In this document: positions 20,895 to 30,057 of the stretch, in pieces | Position numbering within the stretch: the stretch's first letter is position 1 | Layout: each line of letters opens with the position of its first letter | DNA from: Marinifilum breve | Lineage (GTDB): Bacteria; Bacteroidota; Bacteroidia; Bacteroidales; Marinifilaceae | Direction: 5' to 3' | DNA: 64,000 bases | Assembly (NCBI RefSeq): GCF_003202155.1 | Contig: NZ_QFLI01000015.1 | Span: 46,889 to 110,888, forward strand | The notes under the pieces: generated by a model | What the model saw: the letters and a program-made list of their open reading frames with translations, nothing else | Databases searched by the model: none | What the model was told of the DNA's origin: nothing | Program-made: the position numbers and the translations under genes

Positions 20895-20930
20895 AAAAAA
20901 GCGATATCTGTAAATCAGATATCGCTTTTT
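20895..20930 (-). terminator. Terminator after ilvA (near-symmetrical)
   Basis: Perfect 10-bp stem GCGATATCTG/CAGATATCGC (20901-20910 and 20916-20925) with a 5-nt loop. It is flanked by an A-run on one side and a T-run on the other, so it can work in both directions. It ends the leu-ilvA operon, 27 bp after the ilvA stop. Confidence 0.9.
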
Positions 20931-20952
20931 AGATCGTTATAAACATTGAATA

Positions 20953-22218
20953 TTAAACTATGAACTGAAACAAATCAGTTTTATCATTCAGGTACTCAAA
21001 TACAAAATTTCGTTCAGTCATTCGTTCTTGTAATCTCATTAAGTCTTCCGGTTGACGGACTTCAATTCCAATTACTGCAGGGCCTTTTTCCCTACTGTGC
21101 TTTTTATAATACTCAAAGTGTGTAATATCATCACCCTGATCCAATACATCATTAACAAACTCCTTTAAAGCACCTGATCGTTGAGGGAAACGAACAATGA
21201 AATAGTGTTTCAAACCTTCGTATAATAAACTTCGTTCCTTGATTTCCTCCATTCTAGTGATATCATTATTGCTACCACTTAGTATGCACACCACATTCTT
21301 TCCCTTTATCTGATCCGATATCAATTCCAAAGCAGCAATCGACAATGCTCCTGCTGGTTCTGCTACTATCGCATCTTCGTTGTACAATCTTAAAATTGTA
21401 GAACAAATCAATCCTTCAGGAATCACGACAACATCATCCAATACCTTTTCGCAAATGCGCCAGGTTAAGTCTCCCACTTTCTGTACAGCTGCACCATCTA
21501 CAAAGCGATCGATACATTCCAAGGAAACATTCTCCTTTTTCTCGAATGCCGTTTTCATCGATGGAGCACCCTCAGGTTCAACACCAATAATTTTGGTTTG
21601 TGGACTAAATTCCTTTATCCATGCCCCAAGCCCTGAAGCCAAACCTCCTCCACCTATGGGAACAATAATGTAATCAATAGGATCGGGACAGTCTTGCAGA
21701 ATCTCCAGACCGATGGTTCCCTGTCCTTCAATAATTTTAGGATCGTCGAAAGGATGAATAAAGGTTTTGCCATGTTCCTCTGCATCAGCTAAAGCTTTGT
21801 TTGATGCATCATCGAAAGTATCACCTGTTAAGATTACCTCGACATACTCGCCACCAAACATTTTTACCTGTTTGATTTTTTGGCGAGGCGTGGTTTCAGG
21901 CATGTAAATTACACCTGAACAGCCTAATTTCTTGCAAGAATAAGCCACTCCTTGTGCATGATTACCAGCACTGGCACAAACAATCCCTTTCTGGAGTTGT
22001 TCCTTGCTCAAGCCTGCAATCTTATTGTAAGCTCCTCTTATTTTGTAAGACCTTACCATTTGAAGATCTTCACGCTTTAAGCGGATATTGGCATCATATT
22101 TTACAGACAGGTTCATATTTTTCAATACAGGGGTGCTTTCTACCACTTCCTGCACCGTTCGACCGGCCTTTACAATATCTGCCATTTTTGGATAATAATG
22201 TTTTGTTTTTGTTGTCAC
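20953..22218 (-). CDS. ilvA: Threonine ammonia-lyase (threonine deaminase), single ACT-like domain
   Basis: 421 residues. It converts threonine to 2-oxobutanoate and ammonia, the entry step to isoleucine. The PLP-binding lysine lies in VRSYKIRGAYN, and the cofactor-binding glycine loop is IVPIGGGGLASGLG. A C-terminal regulatory domain (about residues 325-421, starting HYFIVRFPQRSGAL) is a single ACT-like unit, so length and layout match the roughly 420-residue biosynthetic form, not the 514-residue E. coli type. It is the last gene of the leu cluster, downstream of leuB and separated from it by a large inverted repeat. Feedback control by Ile is expected from the family. Confidence 0.95.
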   Translation of the reverse strand: MTTKTKHYYPKMADIVKAGRTVQEVVESTPVLKNMNLSVKYDANIRLKREDLQMVRSYKIRGAYNKIAGLSKEQLQKGIVCASAGNHAQGVAYSCKKLGCSGVIYMPETTPRQKIKQVKMFGGEYVEVILTGDTFDDASNKALADAEEHGKTFIHPFDDPKIIEGQGTIGLEILQDCPDPIDYIIVPIGGGGLASGLGAWIKEFSPQTKIIGVEPEGAPSMKTAFEKKENVSLECIDRFVDGAAVQKVGDLTWRICEKVLDDVVVIPEGLICSTILRLYNEDAIVAEPAGALSIAALELISDQIKGKNVVCILSGSNNDITRMEEIKERSLLYEGLKHYFIVRFPQRSGALKEFVNDVLDQGDDITHFEYYKKHSREKGPAVIGIEVRQPEDLMRLQERMTERNFVFEYLNDKTDLFQFIV

Positions 22219-22302
22219 TTTTCCCCCTTTGATTTTTTAATTCGATTGTATGGACCTAAAGAATCTTCTATAAGACTTCTTCAACCTTAATTAAATTAAT
22301 CA

Positions 22303-22364
22303 GTTTCAAGTCTCAAGTTACAAGCTACAAGATTACTTGAAACTTGTAACTTGCAGCTTGAAGC
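22303..22364. repeat. 29-bp imperfect inverted repeat between leuB and ilvA
   Basis: Arms 22303-22331 and 22336-22364 are inverted copies, with 25 of 29 positions matching and a 4-nt ATTA loop. Each arm is built from short CAAGTT/CAAGCT words. RNA from either strand would fold into a long hairpin. There is no T-run, so an intercistronic processing or stabilising structure is likelier than a terminator. Confidence 0.7.
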
Positions 22365-22368
22365 TATT

Positions 22369-23439
22369 TTATGCTTTTTCAATATATTCTGCCAACCAAT
22401 CACCTACTTCTGATGTTGAGTAGGCTTTCTTACCATCGGCAATGTCTTCGGTAACTACACCTGCTTCTAGCGACTGATCAACAGCTTCACGAATCAAAGC
22501 TCCTTCCTTCATCATGCCAAATGCATATTCGAACATCATGGCTGCTGAAAGTACAGTTGCACATGGATTGGCAATGTTCTTTCCTGCTGCCTGTGGATAA
22601 GATCCGTGAATTGGCTCGAACACAGATGTGTGAACACCAATTGAAGCGGATGGCAACATTCCCATAGAACCTGAGATTACACTTGCTTCATCGGTAAGAA
22701 TATCTCCAAACATATTTTCGGTAACCATCACATCAAAACGCTTTGGCCAGGTAATAATCTGCATGGCAGCATTATCAACAAACATGTATTCTACTTCGAT
22801 ATCCGGATAATCAGGAGCAACCTTCTGCCCTATCTCTCTCCAAAGTCTTGAGGTAGCCAATACATTTGCCTTATCAACAATGGTTAGTTTTTTTCTTCTT
22901 TTACCAGCGTATTCGAAACCTAAACGAATAATTCTTTCAATTTCTTCTGCTGTATACACGCAAGAATCGTAAGCAGTTTGTCCATCTTCGCTTCTTCCTT
23001 GTGGACGACCAAAGTAAATTCCACCTGTCAACTCACGAATGCACATAAAATCAGCACCATCAACCAACTCGGTTTTCAATGGTGATTTGTGAATTAATGA
23101 TTTGAAAGTATTCACCGGACGAAGATTCGCATACAAGCCCAAGGTCTTTCTCATTTTCAACAACCCCTGCTCCGGACGAACCTTAGCCGAAGGATCGTTA
23201 TCGAACTTTGGATGACCGATTGCACCAAAAAGTACCGCGTCTGAATTCATACACAATTCATGAGTATCGGCAGGATAAGGATCTCCCACCTGATCGATTG
23301 CCGTAGCTCCTACCAAAGCCTCGGTATATTCAAATTCGTGTCCAAACTTTTTTGTAATTGCATCACACACTTTCTTTGCCTGCGCTACAATTTCAGGACC
23401 AATTCCATCTCCGGGTAATACTGCTATTTTGTAAGCCAT
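22369..23439 (-). CDS. leuB: 3-isopropylmalate dehydrogenase
   Basis: 356 residues, normal length. It oxidises and decarboxylates 3-isopropylmalate to 2-oxoisocaproate with NAD in leucine synthesis. Motifs are the N-terminal [10 protein letters not shown], the substrate loop around [29 protein letters not shown] (catalytic Lys), the metal-binding Asp in [14 protein letters not shown], and [15 protein letters not shown] for NAD binding. It lies between the second LeuA-type gene and ilvA, and a 490-bp tandem-repeat spacer separates it from the gene upstream. Confidence 0.96.
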   Translation of the reverse strand: MAYKIAVLPGDGIGPEIVAQAKKVCDAITKKFGHEFEYTEALVGATAIDQVGDPYPADTHELCMNSDAVLFGAIGHPKFDNDPSAKVRPEQGLLKMRKTLGLYANLRPVNTFKSLIHKSPLKTELVDGADFMCIRELTGGIYFGRPQGRSEDGQTAYDSCVYTAEEIERIIRLGFEYAGKRRKKLTIVDKANVLATSRLWREIGQKVAPDYPDIEVEYMFVDNAAMQIITWPKRFDVMVTENMFGDILTDEASVISGSMGMLPSASIGVHTSVFEPIHGSYPQAAGKNIANPCATVLSAAMMFEYAFGMMKEGALIREAVDQSLEAGVVTEDIADGKKAYSTSEVGDWLAEYIEKA

Positions 23440-23504
23440 TGTTATTAAGTTATTCTGTTTTTATTATTTTCTTATTCATTGTTTGCTGGATGATATCCTG
23501 CATA

Positions 23505-23900
23505 CTTGTTTGTTCTGTTCGTGATCTTCAAGAAGATTCTCGCAAGCTTGTTTCCTCCTTCCGTGATCTTCAAGAAGCATCTCGCATGCTTGTTTATTCC
23601 CTTCGTGATCTTCGGTAAGCATCTCGCATACTTGTTTACTCCTCCCTTGCTCTTCAAGAGACATCTCGCATACATGTTTGCTCTATCTTTGTTCTTCAGG
23701 AGATGCCTCGCACTCTTGTTTGCTCATTCCTTAATCTTTTTTAGGTAATCCACACGCCTGTTTGAAGCCTCCGTTATCTTTAAAAGACATCTAACACATT
23801 TGCATGAACTCTCCACAATCTTCGGAAGACAATACACATATCCGCTAGAGGCTTCCATGATTGTAAGATGGCTTCTTGCAAGCTTGTTTGAACCCTTCTT
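23505..23900. repeat. Nine-unit 42-bp tandem repeat between the leuA2 gene and leuB
   Basis: Units begin at 23521, 23563, 23605, 23647, 23689, 23731, 23773, 23815 and 23857, exactly 42 bp apart. The recognisable words are GTGATCTTCAAGAAG, CATCTCGCA and CTTGTTT. Units on the leuB side are most alike and those toward 23900 most degenerate. The period is 14 codons and several frames stay partly open (for example NKYARCLPKITKGI on the minus strand), but none has a good start or runs through the whole array. It is treated as repeat DNA and fills the 493-bp gap. Confidence 0.85.
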
Positions 23901-23932
23901 AACATCAAACTAAGGGTACTCAAGAATGCATT

Positions 23933-25489
23933 TTAACAAGCATCTTTCTCGTTCACTTTACTGTATTGCTGTTCCAAAAGGTTCAACATTCTAGCTGTAG
24001 CTTTAATCGCTGCCTCAACCTGATCGGGATCCAATCCACGAGTTTTAAACTCTCTTCCATTAAAATCCCAGGTAATTAAAGTTTCTACCAGTGCATCGGT
24101 TTTACCTCCAGGAGGAATCCTCACGAAATAATCCTTCAGTACCGGTCTATCTTTTCCCAACTGTTCATACACAGACCAAATTGCATTCATGAAAGCATCG
24201 TACTGTCCATCGCCCGATGCGGTTCCTTCGTGCATTTGTCCGTTAATTTCAAGGTTCACAGATGCAAAAGGCCTCATTCCTTTCGATAAAGACAAGGAAT
24301 AATGCTTGATTACGATTGGCATTTCTTCCATGCTCTGATTCAAAACATCAGAAACAATGTAAGGAAGATCCTCTGTGGTAACGGTTTCCTTCTTATCACC
24401 AAGCTCAATTACTTTCTGAGTCACCTTTTTCATGGTTTCCTCTTCCAGTGTCATCCCAAGCTCTTCCAGGTTTTTCTTGATATTCGCCTTACCTGATGTT
24501 TTCCCCAAAGCATACTTTCGTTCGCGACCAAAACGCTCTGGCATTAATCGGTTAAAGTACAAGTCGTCTTTGGAGTCACCATCGGCATGAACACCACAGG
24601 TTTGAGTAAATACATTCTCTCCAACCAATGGTTTGTTGGCCGGAATTCTTACTCCTGAAAAAGTTTCAACAATACGACTTACCGTATTGATCTTTTCCTC
24701 ATTAACATTGATTTGTCGTGACAAGTGATCTTTTATCACACCAACAACAGAGGCCAAAGGAGCATTTCCTGCTCTTTCTCCTAATCCATTAACAGTTGTA
24801 TGTATACCATTTACCCCAGCAAGCACTGATGAGTAAACATTAGCCAGAGCCAAATCATAATCGTTATGAGCATGAAAATCGAAATGTAGTTTTGGATACC
24901 TTTCGCGACAAGCATAGCAAAAATCGAAAGCCTGAACCTGGTTCATTACTCCCAAAGTATCAGGCAACATGAATCTTTGTATGTTCTCATTTTGCAATTC
25001 ATCCAAAAGGTACCAAACGTAATCTCTGGAAGTCAGCATCCCATTCGACCAGTCTTCCAGGTAAAGATTCACCTTTATGCCTAGTTTCTCTGCGTAAGCA
25101 ACGGCATCCTTTACATCCTGAACATGCTGCCCAGGAGTTTTTCGCAACTGCCCCTGCAAATGCTTCAATGAGCCTTTCGACAGCAAGTTCACTACACGTG
25201 CACCACTCTTATAAATCCAATCCAGCGAAGCTTTCCCATCAATAAATCCAAGCACCTCGATTTTATCAATCATACCATGTTCTTCGGCCCATTTGGTAAT
25301 TCGTTTTACCGCCTGAAATTCTCCTTCTGATACTCTCGCGGAAGCAACTTCCAATCGATCTACTTTAACGGATTGCAGCAAGAGCTTAGCCACGCCCAAC
25401 TTTTCGTCGGCATTGAAACTAACTCCCGAAGTCTGCTCACCATCCCTAAGGGTGGTATCCATTATCTCTAAGCTACGCAGTTCGTTCAT
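23933..25489 (-). CDS. Second LeuA-family synthase (isopropylmalate/citramalate synthase type)
   Basis: 518 residues with the HMGL-like TIM barrel ([16 protein letters not shown] metal/substrate motif, FHAHNDYDLALAN, GLGERAGNAPLA) and a C-terminal LeuA allosteric dimerisation domain (GTASGDGQYDAFMNAIWSV). The reaction is acetyl-CoA plus a 2-oxoacid. The acceptor could be pyruvate (citramalate synthase, an alternative route to isoleucine) or 2-oxoisovalerate (isopropylmalate synthase). It is clearly divergent from the canonical leuA upstream in the same operon. Similar genes are usual in Bacteroidota leu operons, but substrate specificity cannot be settled by eye. It follows leuD by 50 bp. Confidence 0.85.
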   Translation of the reverse strand: MNELRSLEIMDTTLRDGEQTSGVSFNADEKLGVAKLLLQSVKVDRLEVASARVSEGEFQAVKRITKWAEEHGMIDKIEVLGFIDGKASLDWIYKSGARVVNLLSKGSLKHLQGQLRKTPGQHVQDVKDAVAYAEKLGIKVNLYLEDWSNGMLTSRDYVWYLLDELQNENIQRFMLPDTLGVMNQVQAFDFCYACRERYPKLHFDFHAHNDYDLALANVYSSVLAGVNGIHTTVNGLGERAGNAPLASVVGVIKDHLSRQINVNEEKINTVSRIVETFSGVRIPANKPLVGENVFTQTCGVHADGDSKDDLYFNRLMPERFGRERKYALGKTSGKANIKKNLEELGMTLEEETMKKVTQKVIELGDKKETVTTEDLPYIVSDVLNQSMEEMPIVIKHYSLSLSKGMRPFASVNLEINGQMHEGTASGDGQYDAFMNAIWSVYEQLGKDRPVLKDYFVRIPPGGKTDALVETLITWDFNGREFKTRGLDPDQVEAAIKATARMLNLLEQQYSKVNEKDAC

Positions 25490-25539
25490 TTTATCTGTGA
25501 TTGTGTATTCTATTTGATGAGCAATCAGCCTTTGGCCAA

Positions 25540-26121
25540 TTACTCTTGTTCAAATTCTTCTATGTTTTCTTTTTTATTTAAGAGGTAATCGATGTCATCG
25601 AATCCATTTAGCAAGCAGTTTTTCTTGTAAGGATTAATTTCAAATTCCTCTTTCTCACCATTAAGTGATATACTTTGTTCTTCAAGATCTACCACCAGTT
25701 TCTGACCGTTGTCTGCTTCAACTGCTGCAAACACTTTGCTTAAAAACTCAGGAGATACCACTACTGGCAACACTCCATTGTTTAGTGCATTGTTTCTAAA
25801 AATGTCAGCAAAAAAACTGCTAACTACTACCTTGAATCCATAATCGTGAACAGCCCAGGCTGCGTGTTCTCTTGAAGAACCACTTCCGAAGTTTTTACCT
25901 GCTACAAGGATCTGACCTGAGTATTTTGAATCGTTTAGAACAAAATCCTCATTTGCTGATCCATCAGGATTAAATCTCCAGTCTCTAAACAAGTTTTCTC
26001 CAAATCCTTCACGGCTGGTTGCTTTAAGAAATCGTGCAGGAATAATCTGATCCGTATCTACATTCTCGATTGGAAGAGGTACATATGTCGACTCTAATAC
26101 GGTAAATTTATCTATTGGCAT
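25540..26121 (-). CDS. leuD: 3-isopropylmalate dehydratase small subunit
   Basis: 193 residues from ATG at 26121 ([12 protein letters not shown]), preferred over an upstream ATG at 26157 that adds 12 residues not typical of LeuD. The swivelling domain shows [13 protein letters not shown] and the active-site loop [16 protein letters not shown]. With LeuC it isomerises 2-isopropylmalate to 3-isopropylmalate. It is 69 bp downstream of leuC in the operon. Length is normal. Confidence 0.95.
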   Translation of the reverse strand: MPIDKFTVLESTYVPLPIENVDTDQIIPARFLKATSREGFGENLFRDWRFNPDGSANEDFVLNDSKYSGQILVAGKNFGSGSSREHAAWAVHDYGFKVVVSSFFADIFRNNALNNGVLPVVVSPEFLSKVFAAVEADNGQKLVVDLEEQSISLNGEKEEFEINPYKKNCLLNGFDDIDYLLNKKENIEEFEQE

Positions 26122-26190
26122 TTTTTTATCTTTTAAGCGATTAGCTTCCAGCCACAAGCCTTCAGCTAAAAAATATTTGTAAATATTTTA

Positions 26191-27591
26191 TTAAAACAAT
26201 TCTCTAGGATCGGTGATTACACCTGTAACTGCAGCTGCTGCCGCTGTTAGCGGACTCGCCAAAAGAGTTCTTGATCCCGGGCCTTGTCTTCCCTCAAAAT
26301 TTCTGTTCGATGTAGAAACACTGTATTTTCCTGCAGGAATCTTATCATCGTTCATGGCCAAACATGCCGAGCATCCTGGCTGACGCAATTCAAATCCAGC
26401 TTCTTCCAATACTTCAACCAATCCTTCTTCCTGAGCTTGCTTTTCCACTTGCTTAGAACCCGGAACAATCCATGCGATTACCGAATCAGCTTTTTTCTTG
26501 CCTTTAACAAGAGATGCCAACATTCTTAAATCTTCGATTCTACCATTGGTACAACTTCCAACAAATACGTAGTCTACCTTTTTACCTAGCAGCTTATCAC
26601 CCAATCCAAAGCCCATGTATTCCAATGATTTTTTGAACGTAGGCAATTCCGATGCTTCAACTTCATCTGCTGTTGGAATGTTACCAGAGATTCCTGTTCC
26701 CATTCCTGGATTTGTACCGTAAGTCAGCATTGGTTCAATATCCTCTGCTTTGTATGTGTATTCCTTATCGAATACAGCACCTTCATCGGATTTCAATTCT
26801 TTCCATTTGGCAACGGCTTTGTCCCAATCTTCACCTTTAGGGGCAAACTCACGACCTTTTACATATTCGAAAGTGGTTTCATCTGGTGCAATCATTCCAC
26901 CACGAGCACCCATTTCAATACTCATGTTACAAACCGTCATTCTACCTTCCATAGTCAAGTTGCGCACTGCAGATCCTGCATACTCCACAAAATATCCGGT
27001 TGCTCCACCTGTTCCCAATTGAGCAATCACATATAGGGTCAGATCTTTAGCAGTAACACCTTTTTGTAATTCACCATCAATGGTAATGCGCATTTTCTTA
27101 GGTTTAGGCTGAAGAATACACTGGGTAGCCAAAACCATTTCAACTTCCGAAGTACCAATACCAAAGGCAACAGCTCCAAAAGCACCGTGTGTAGAAGTAT
27201 GGCTATCTCCACAAACCATGGTCATACCTGGCTGCGTGTGCCCCAATTCAGGACCAACCACGTGAACAATACCATTCTTCGGATGATTCAATCCGTAAAG
27301 GGTAATGTCATTCTTCTTACAGTTTGCAGTTAAAGTTTCTATCTGATTTCTCGATAAGTCGTCCTCGATTTTCAAGTGCTGATTAACCGTTGGAATATTG
27401 TGATCAGGAGTAGCTACAGTTTTTTCTGGTCGAAAAACCTTTAATCCTCGAGCCTCAAGACCAGCAAATGCCTGCGGACTTGTTACCTCATGTATCAGGT
27501 GTTTATCGATATACAATACACTAGGACCTCCATCGATCTTCTCAACCACGTGAGCATCCCAAACTTTATCAAATAATGTTTTTGGTTCCAT
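26191..27591 (-). CDS. leuC: 3-isopropylmalate dehydratase large subunit
   Basis: 466 residues, aconitase-type. The [4Fe-4S] ligands are the Cys in VGSCTNGR and the pair in [11 protein letters not shown]-terminal [11 protein letters not shown] and [14 protein letters not shown] are standard LeuC signatures. With LeuD it catalyses the stereospecific isomerisation in leucine synthesis. It is the second gene of the leuA operon, but a 408-bp repeat-bearing gap separates it from leuA. Confidence 0.96.
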   Translation of the reverse strand: MEPKTLFDKVWDAHVVEKIDGGPSVLYIDKHLIHEVTSPQAFAGLEARGLKVFRPEKTVATPDHNIPTVNQHLKIEDDLSRNQIETLTANCKKNDITLYGLNHPKNGIVHVVGPELGHTQPGMTMVCGDSHTSTHGAFGAVAFGIGTSEVEMVLATQCILQPKPKKMRITIDGELQKGVTAKDLTLYVIAQLGTGGATGYFVEYAGSAVRNLTMEGRMTVCNMSIEMGARGGMIAPDETTFEYVKGREFAPKGEDWDKAVAKWKELKSDEGAVFDKEYTYKAEDIEPMLTYGTNPGMGTGISGNIPTADEVEASELPTFKKSLEYMGFGLGDKLLGKKVDYVFVGSCTNGRIEDLRMLASLVKGKKKADSVIAWIVPGSKQVEKQAQEEGLVEVLEEAGFELRQPGCSACLAMNDDKIPAGKYSVSTSNRNFEGRQGPGSRTLLASPLTAAAAAVTGVITDPRELF

Positions 27592-27999
27592 TTCTTTTTA
27601 GCTCTTAGCCTTTAGCTCCCGATAGTAATCGGGATTGCTATTGGCTTATTATTTTATTTTTTCATTCTGGGTTTGGTATTCTCACTTTAGGTGAGATTGC
27701 CAATTGTCTAATATTTTCTAAAACAACAGAATCAAATAGTAATAGTTCGATTTGGGACTTCTCCCCTTCTAGGGGAGATGGCGACAGTCAGAGGGGTGCT
27801 TTTACAACTCACCCTTTTGCCTATCGGCATTTTGTTCACCTTAAACTCAATTTAAAATTGTGTTCACGAACTCCGCTTCGCTCCGGTTCCCTTACAAAGG
27901 GAAAAGCTCATCTCGATAGCAATACTCCTAATTCATCATTGCTTAATAAATTATTTAATGAGAGCCTCACTTCAAGTGGGAATCTCATGGAAATTTGAT
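27592..27999. repeat. 408-bp gap between leuA and leuC holding fragments of dispersed repeats
   Basis: No ORF is credible here. It contains a CCCGAT/ATCGGG hairpin (about 27618-27635), a copy of the CTCCCCTT...AGGGGAGA palindromic element (about 27758-27802), a TTCGTGAACACAATT-like palindromic stretch near 27845-27870, and a partial inverse copy of the GAGAGCCTCACTTCAAGTG palindrome (27960-27980) that recurs at 43.3, 45.5 and 46.4 kb. There is no T-tailed hairpin, so leuA and leuC may still be co-transcribed. Confidence 0.6.
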
Positions 28000-29496
28000 T
28001 TAGTATACCACTTTCGAAAGTGCATCTACCAAGGCCTCAACCGAAGCTGTAATGATGTCTACATTGGCACCAAAACCGTATACTACCCTACCATTGTGTT
28101 CCAACTGAACGTGAACTTTTCCAAGGTCATCACTTCCACGAGTCAATGCCTGCACCAAGAACTCTCCTAGTGTAAATTTTTGTTTGATCAACTTCTTCAC
28201 TGCATTGAAACAAGCATCGATTGGTCCATTTCCTTCGGCAGTAGCTGCACAACTTTCTCCCTTAATTTTAAGGTGAACCGTTGCCATTGGAATAGTAGAT
28301 TTACCAGAAACCACCTGCAACAATTCCAACTCTACCGTTTTATCCAGGTTCTCCTTCTCGCCCATCAATTCAGCAAGATCTTTCTCACTCAAATTCTTGC
28401 GCTGGTCAGCCATGTTCAAGAATCTTGAGTAGGCATCATCCAATTCTTCCTTCGACAAATTGTAACCCATTTGCTCCAAGTGGTGGTTCAAAGCTGCACG
28501 ACCACTACGAGCTGTCAATACAATTGCTGATTCCTGAATCCCCACTTCAACGGGATCAATAATTTCGTAGTTCTCCCTGTTTTTCAAAACACCATCCTGG
28601 TGGATTCCTGAAGAGTGAGCAAAAGCATTTCTGCCTACAATGGCCTTGTTGGCCTGTACTGGCATGTTCATTAATGAGGATACCAAACGACTTGCTCCAT
28701 AAATCTCTTTGGTATTGATCTCGGTATGCAGTGGCAAATCATGATGTGTTTTTACAGCCATCACAACTTCTTCCAAAGAAGTATTTCCAGCACGTTCACC
28801 AATACCGTTGATGGTTACCTCAACCTGTCGAGCTCCATTAATTACACCACTCAATGAATTGGCTGTTGCCATTCCCAAATCGTTGTGACAGTGAGTTGAT
28901 AAAATCGCCTTGTGAACGTTAGACACATTCTCCATCAAGTATTTGATTTTGGCTCCATATTCAGCTGGCAAACAGTAGCCCGTAGTATCTGGTATATTAA
29001 TTACCGTAGCTCCAGCAGCAATTACTGCCTCAACCACTCTTGCCAAATACTCATTGTCCGATCTACCTGCATCTTCTGCATAGAACTCAACATCCTCAAC
29101 ATATCGCTTTGCGTATTTTACCGCACGAACTGCACGTTCAAGGATTTCATCTGGATTCGAATTTAATTTTGATTTGATATGATATGGTGAAGTTCCAATT
29201 CCTGTGTGGATTCTTCCTCTTTTTGCAAACTTGAGCGCCTCAGCAGCAACATCTATATCTTTTTCAACCGCACGTGTTAATGCACAAATGGTTGGATTAC
29301 TTACTGCTTTAGCGATCTCGACGACCGACTGAAAATCCCCAGGACTTGAAACCGGAAAGCCAGCTTCGATTACATCAACACCCAATGCCTCAAGTGTTTT
29401 TGCCACTTCAATCTTTTCAATAGTATTCAATTGGCAACCTGGCACTTGCTCACCATCGCGCAATGTTGTGTCGAAAATAAATAACTTATCACTCAT
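28000..29496 (-). CDS. leuA: 2-isopropylmalate synthase
   Basis: 498 residues. It condenses acetyl-CoA with 2-oxoisovalerate, the committed step to leucine. The catalytic barrel shows [31 protein letters not shown] (metal His pair) and [13 protein letters not shown]. The C-terminal allosteric domain includes [16 protein letters not shown] and [17 protein letters not shown], consistent with leucine feedback. It is the first structural gene downstream of the attenuator at 29589-29739, about 93 bp from the terminator. Length is normal for the short (about 500-residue) type. Confidence 0.96.
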   Translation of the reverse strand: MSDKLFIFDTTLRDGEQVPGCQLNTIEKIEVAKTLEALGVDVIEAGFPVSSPGDFQSVVEIAKAVSNPTICALTRAVEKDIDVAAEALKFAKRGRIHTGIGTSPYHIKSKLNSNPDEILERAVRAVKYAKRYVEDVEFYAEDAGRSDNEYLARVVEAVIAAGATVINIPDTTGYCLPAEYGAKIKYLMENVSNVHKAILSTHCHNDLGMATANSLSGVINGARQVEVTINGIGERAGNTSLEEVVMAVKTHHDLPLHTEINTKEIYGASRLVSSLMNMPVQANKAIVGRNAFAHSSGIHQDGVLKNRENYEIIDPVEVGIQESAIVLTARSGRAALNHHLEQMGYNLSKEELDDAYSRFLNMADQRKNLSEKDLAELMGEKENLDKTVELELLQVVSGKSTIPMATVHLKIKGESCAATAEGNGPIDACFNAVKKLIKQKFTLGEFLVQALTRGSDDLGKVHVQLEHNGRVVYGFGANVDIITASVEALVDALSKVVY

Positions 29497-29588
29497 TTCT
29501 TTCGTGTTTTGATAACTTGGTTAATAGTGAAACTGTTAAAAAATTATTCTATCAATAATCTTTCACCCGTTTCGTTAGTTTTTGTTGT

Positions 29589-29621
29589 AAAAAAAAAGTT
29601 CCTCCATCTTGGAAGAACTTT
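29589..29621 (-). terminator. Attenuator terminator ahead of leuA
   Basis: An 11-bp stem (arms 29611-29621 and 29595-29605, one G:U pair) with a 5-nt loop, followed on the minus strand by a run of at least six T. It lies 28 nt after the stop of the Leu/Ile-rich leader peptide. The 5' arm includes TCTTCC, which is complementary to GGAAGA inside the leader coding region (29661-29666), so the two structures are mutually exclusive. Confidence 0.9.
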
Positions 29622-29649
29622 GCATTATGATCATTTTATTTTTCTCAGA

Positions 29650-29739
29650 TTATAACACAGTCTTCCTACTCGATCTTTTAATAATAATGAGATCAAGAAT
29701 GAGAATTAAACCAATAATTAATGAACTTGCGTACATCAT
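29650..29739 (-). CDS. leuA leader peptide (Leu/Ile attenuation peptide)
   Basis: A 29-codon ORF, too short for normal gene calling. It begins MMYASS (ATG at 29739; a second ATG follows directly), continues LIIGLILILDLIII at residues 7-20, in which 12 of 14 residues are Leu or Ile, and ends KRSSRKTVL with TAA. It lies between a TAGGTTTG promoter-like box and an intrinsic terminator, 154 bp before leuA. This is the classic layout of ribosome-mediated attenuation: scarcity of charged tRNA-Leu or tRNA-Ile would stall the ribosome on the hydrophobic run and favour the antiterminator (GGAAGA, codons 25-26). There is no Val except residue 28. Confidence 0.85.
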   Translation of the reverse strand: MMYASSLIIGLILILDLIIIKRSSRKTVL

Positions 29740-29786
29740 CTTTTTGTTTCTGTGTTAATGTTTTAGTTGTTGTTTTTATTCTGCAA

Positions 29787-29794
29787 CAAACCTA
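29787..29794 (-). promoter_or_regulatory. Candidate -7 box of the leuA leader transcript
   Basis: TAGGTTTG on the minus strand fits the Bacteroidota -7 consensus TAnnTTTG and lies 48 bp before the leader ATG. A T-rich stretch (TTGTTTTC), not an exact TTTG, lies at the -33 distance. If used, leuA would have its own promoter and not depend only on read-through from ilvC. Confidence 0.4.
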
Positions 29795-29980
29795 AGAACT
29801 TATAAGAATGAGAGAAAACAATTTATCTCAACAAGCTACGATATTCAAAGCGATCCAATTTTATTTTTTTCGCTAAACCTTCAGTCATATCCATCTCATT
29901 TACTTTAAATTAAACCTTATTTCAACAAGTCTAAATATGGGATCTTCAAGCTGTTTTAAAGAGTTGGTTTTGAGTGATCA

Positions 29981-30029
29981 TGTGAATGGAAAAAGTAAAA
30001 AAACAATTCATTTTACCCTCCCATTCACA
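29981..30029 (-). terminator. Hairpin after ilvC, possible terminator
   Basis: Arms TGTGAATGG (29981-29989) and CCATTCACA (30021-30029) are perfectly complementary, with an inner GTAAAA/TTTTAC pairing. On the minus strand it starts 28 bp after the ilvC stop. There is no T-run beyond the stem, only one inside the loop, so termination strength is uncertain. Confidence 0.4.
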
Positions 30030-30057
30030 CAATAACTACTTTACCTAACTAACTGTA

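Noticed and set aside
23472-23748. Open frames on both strands across the 42-bp repeats
   Set aside because: Several frames are open simply because the period is a multiple of three; none has a start that covers the array, and each meets a stop in a degenerate unit.
23505-23900. CRISPR array
   Set aside because: Units are contiguous 42-bp imperfect repeats with no unique spacers, no conserved direct repeat and no cas genes nearby.
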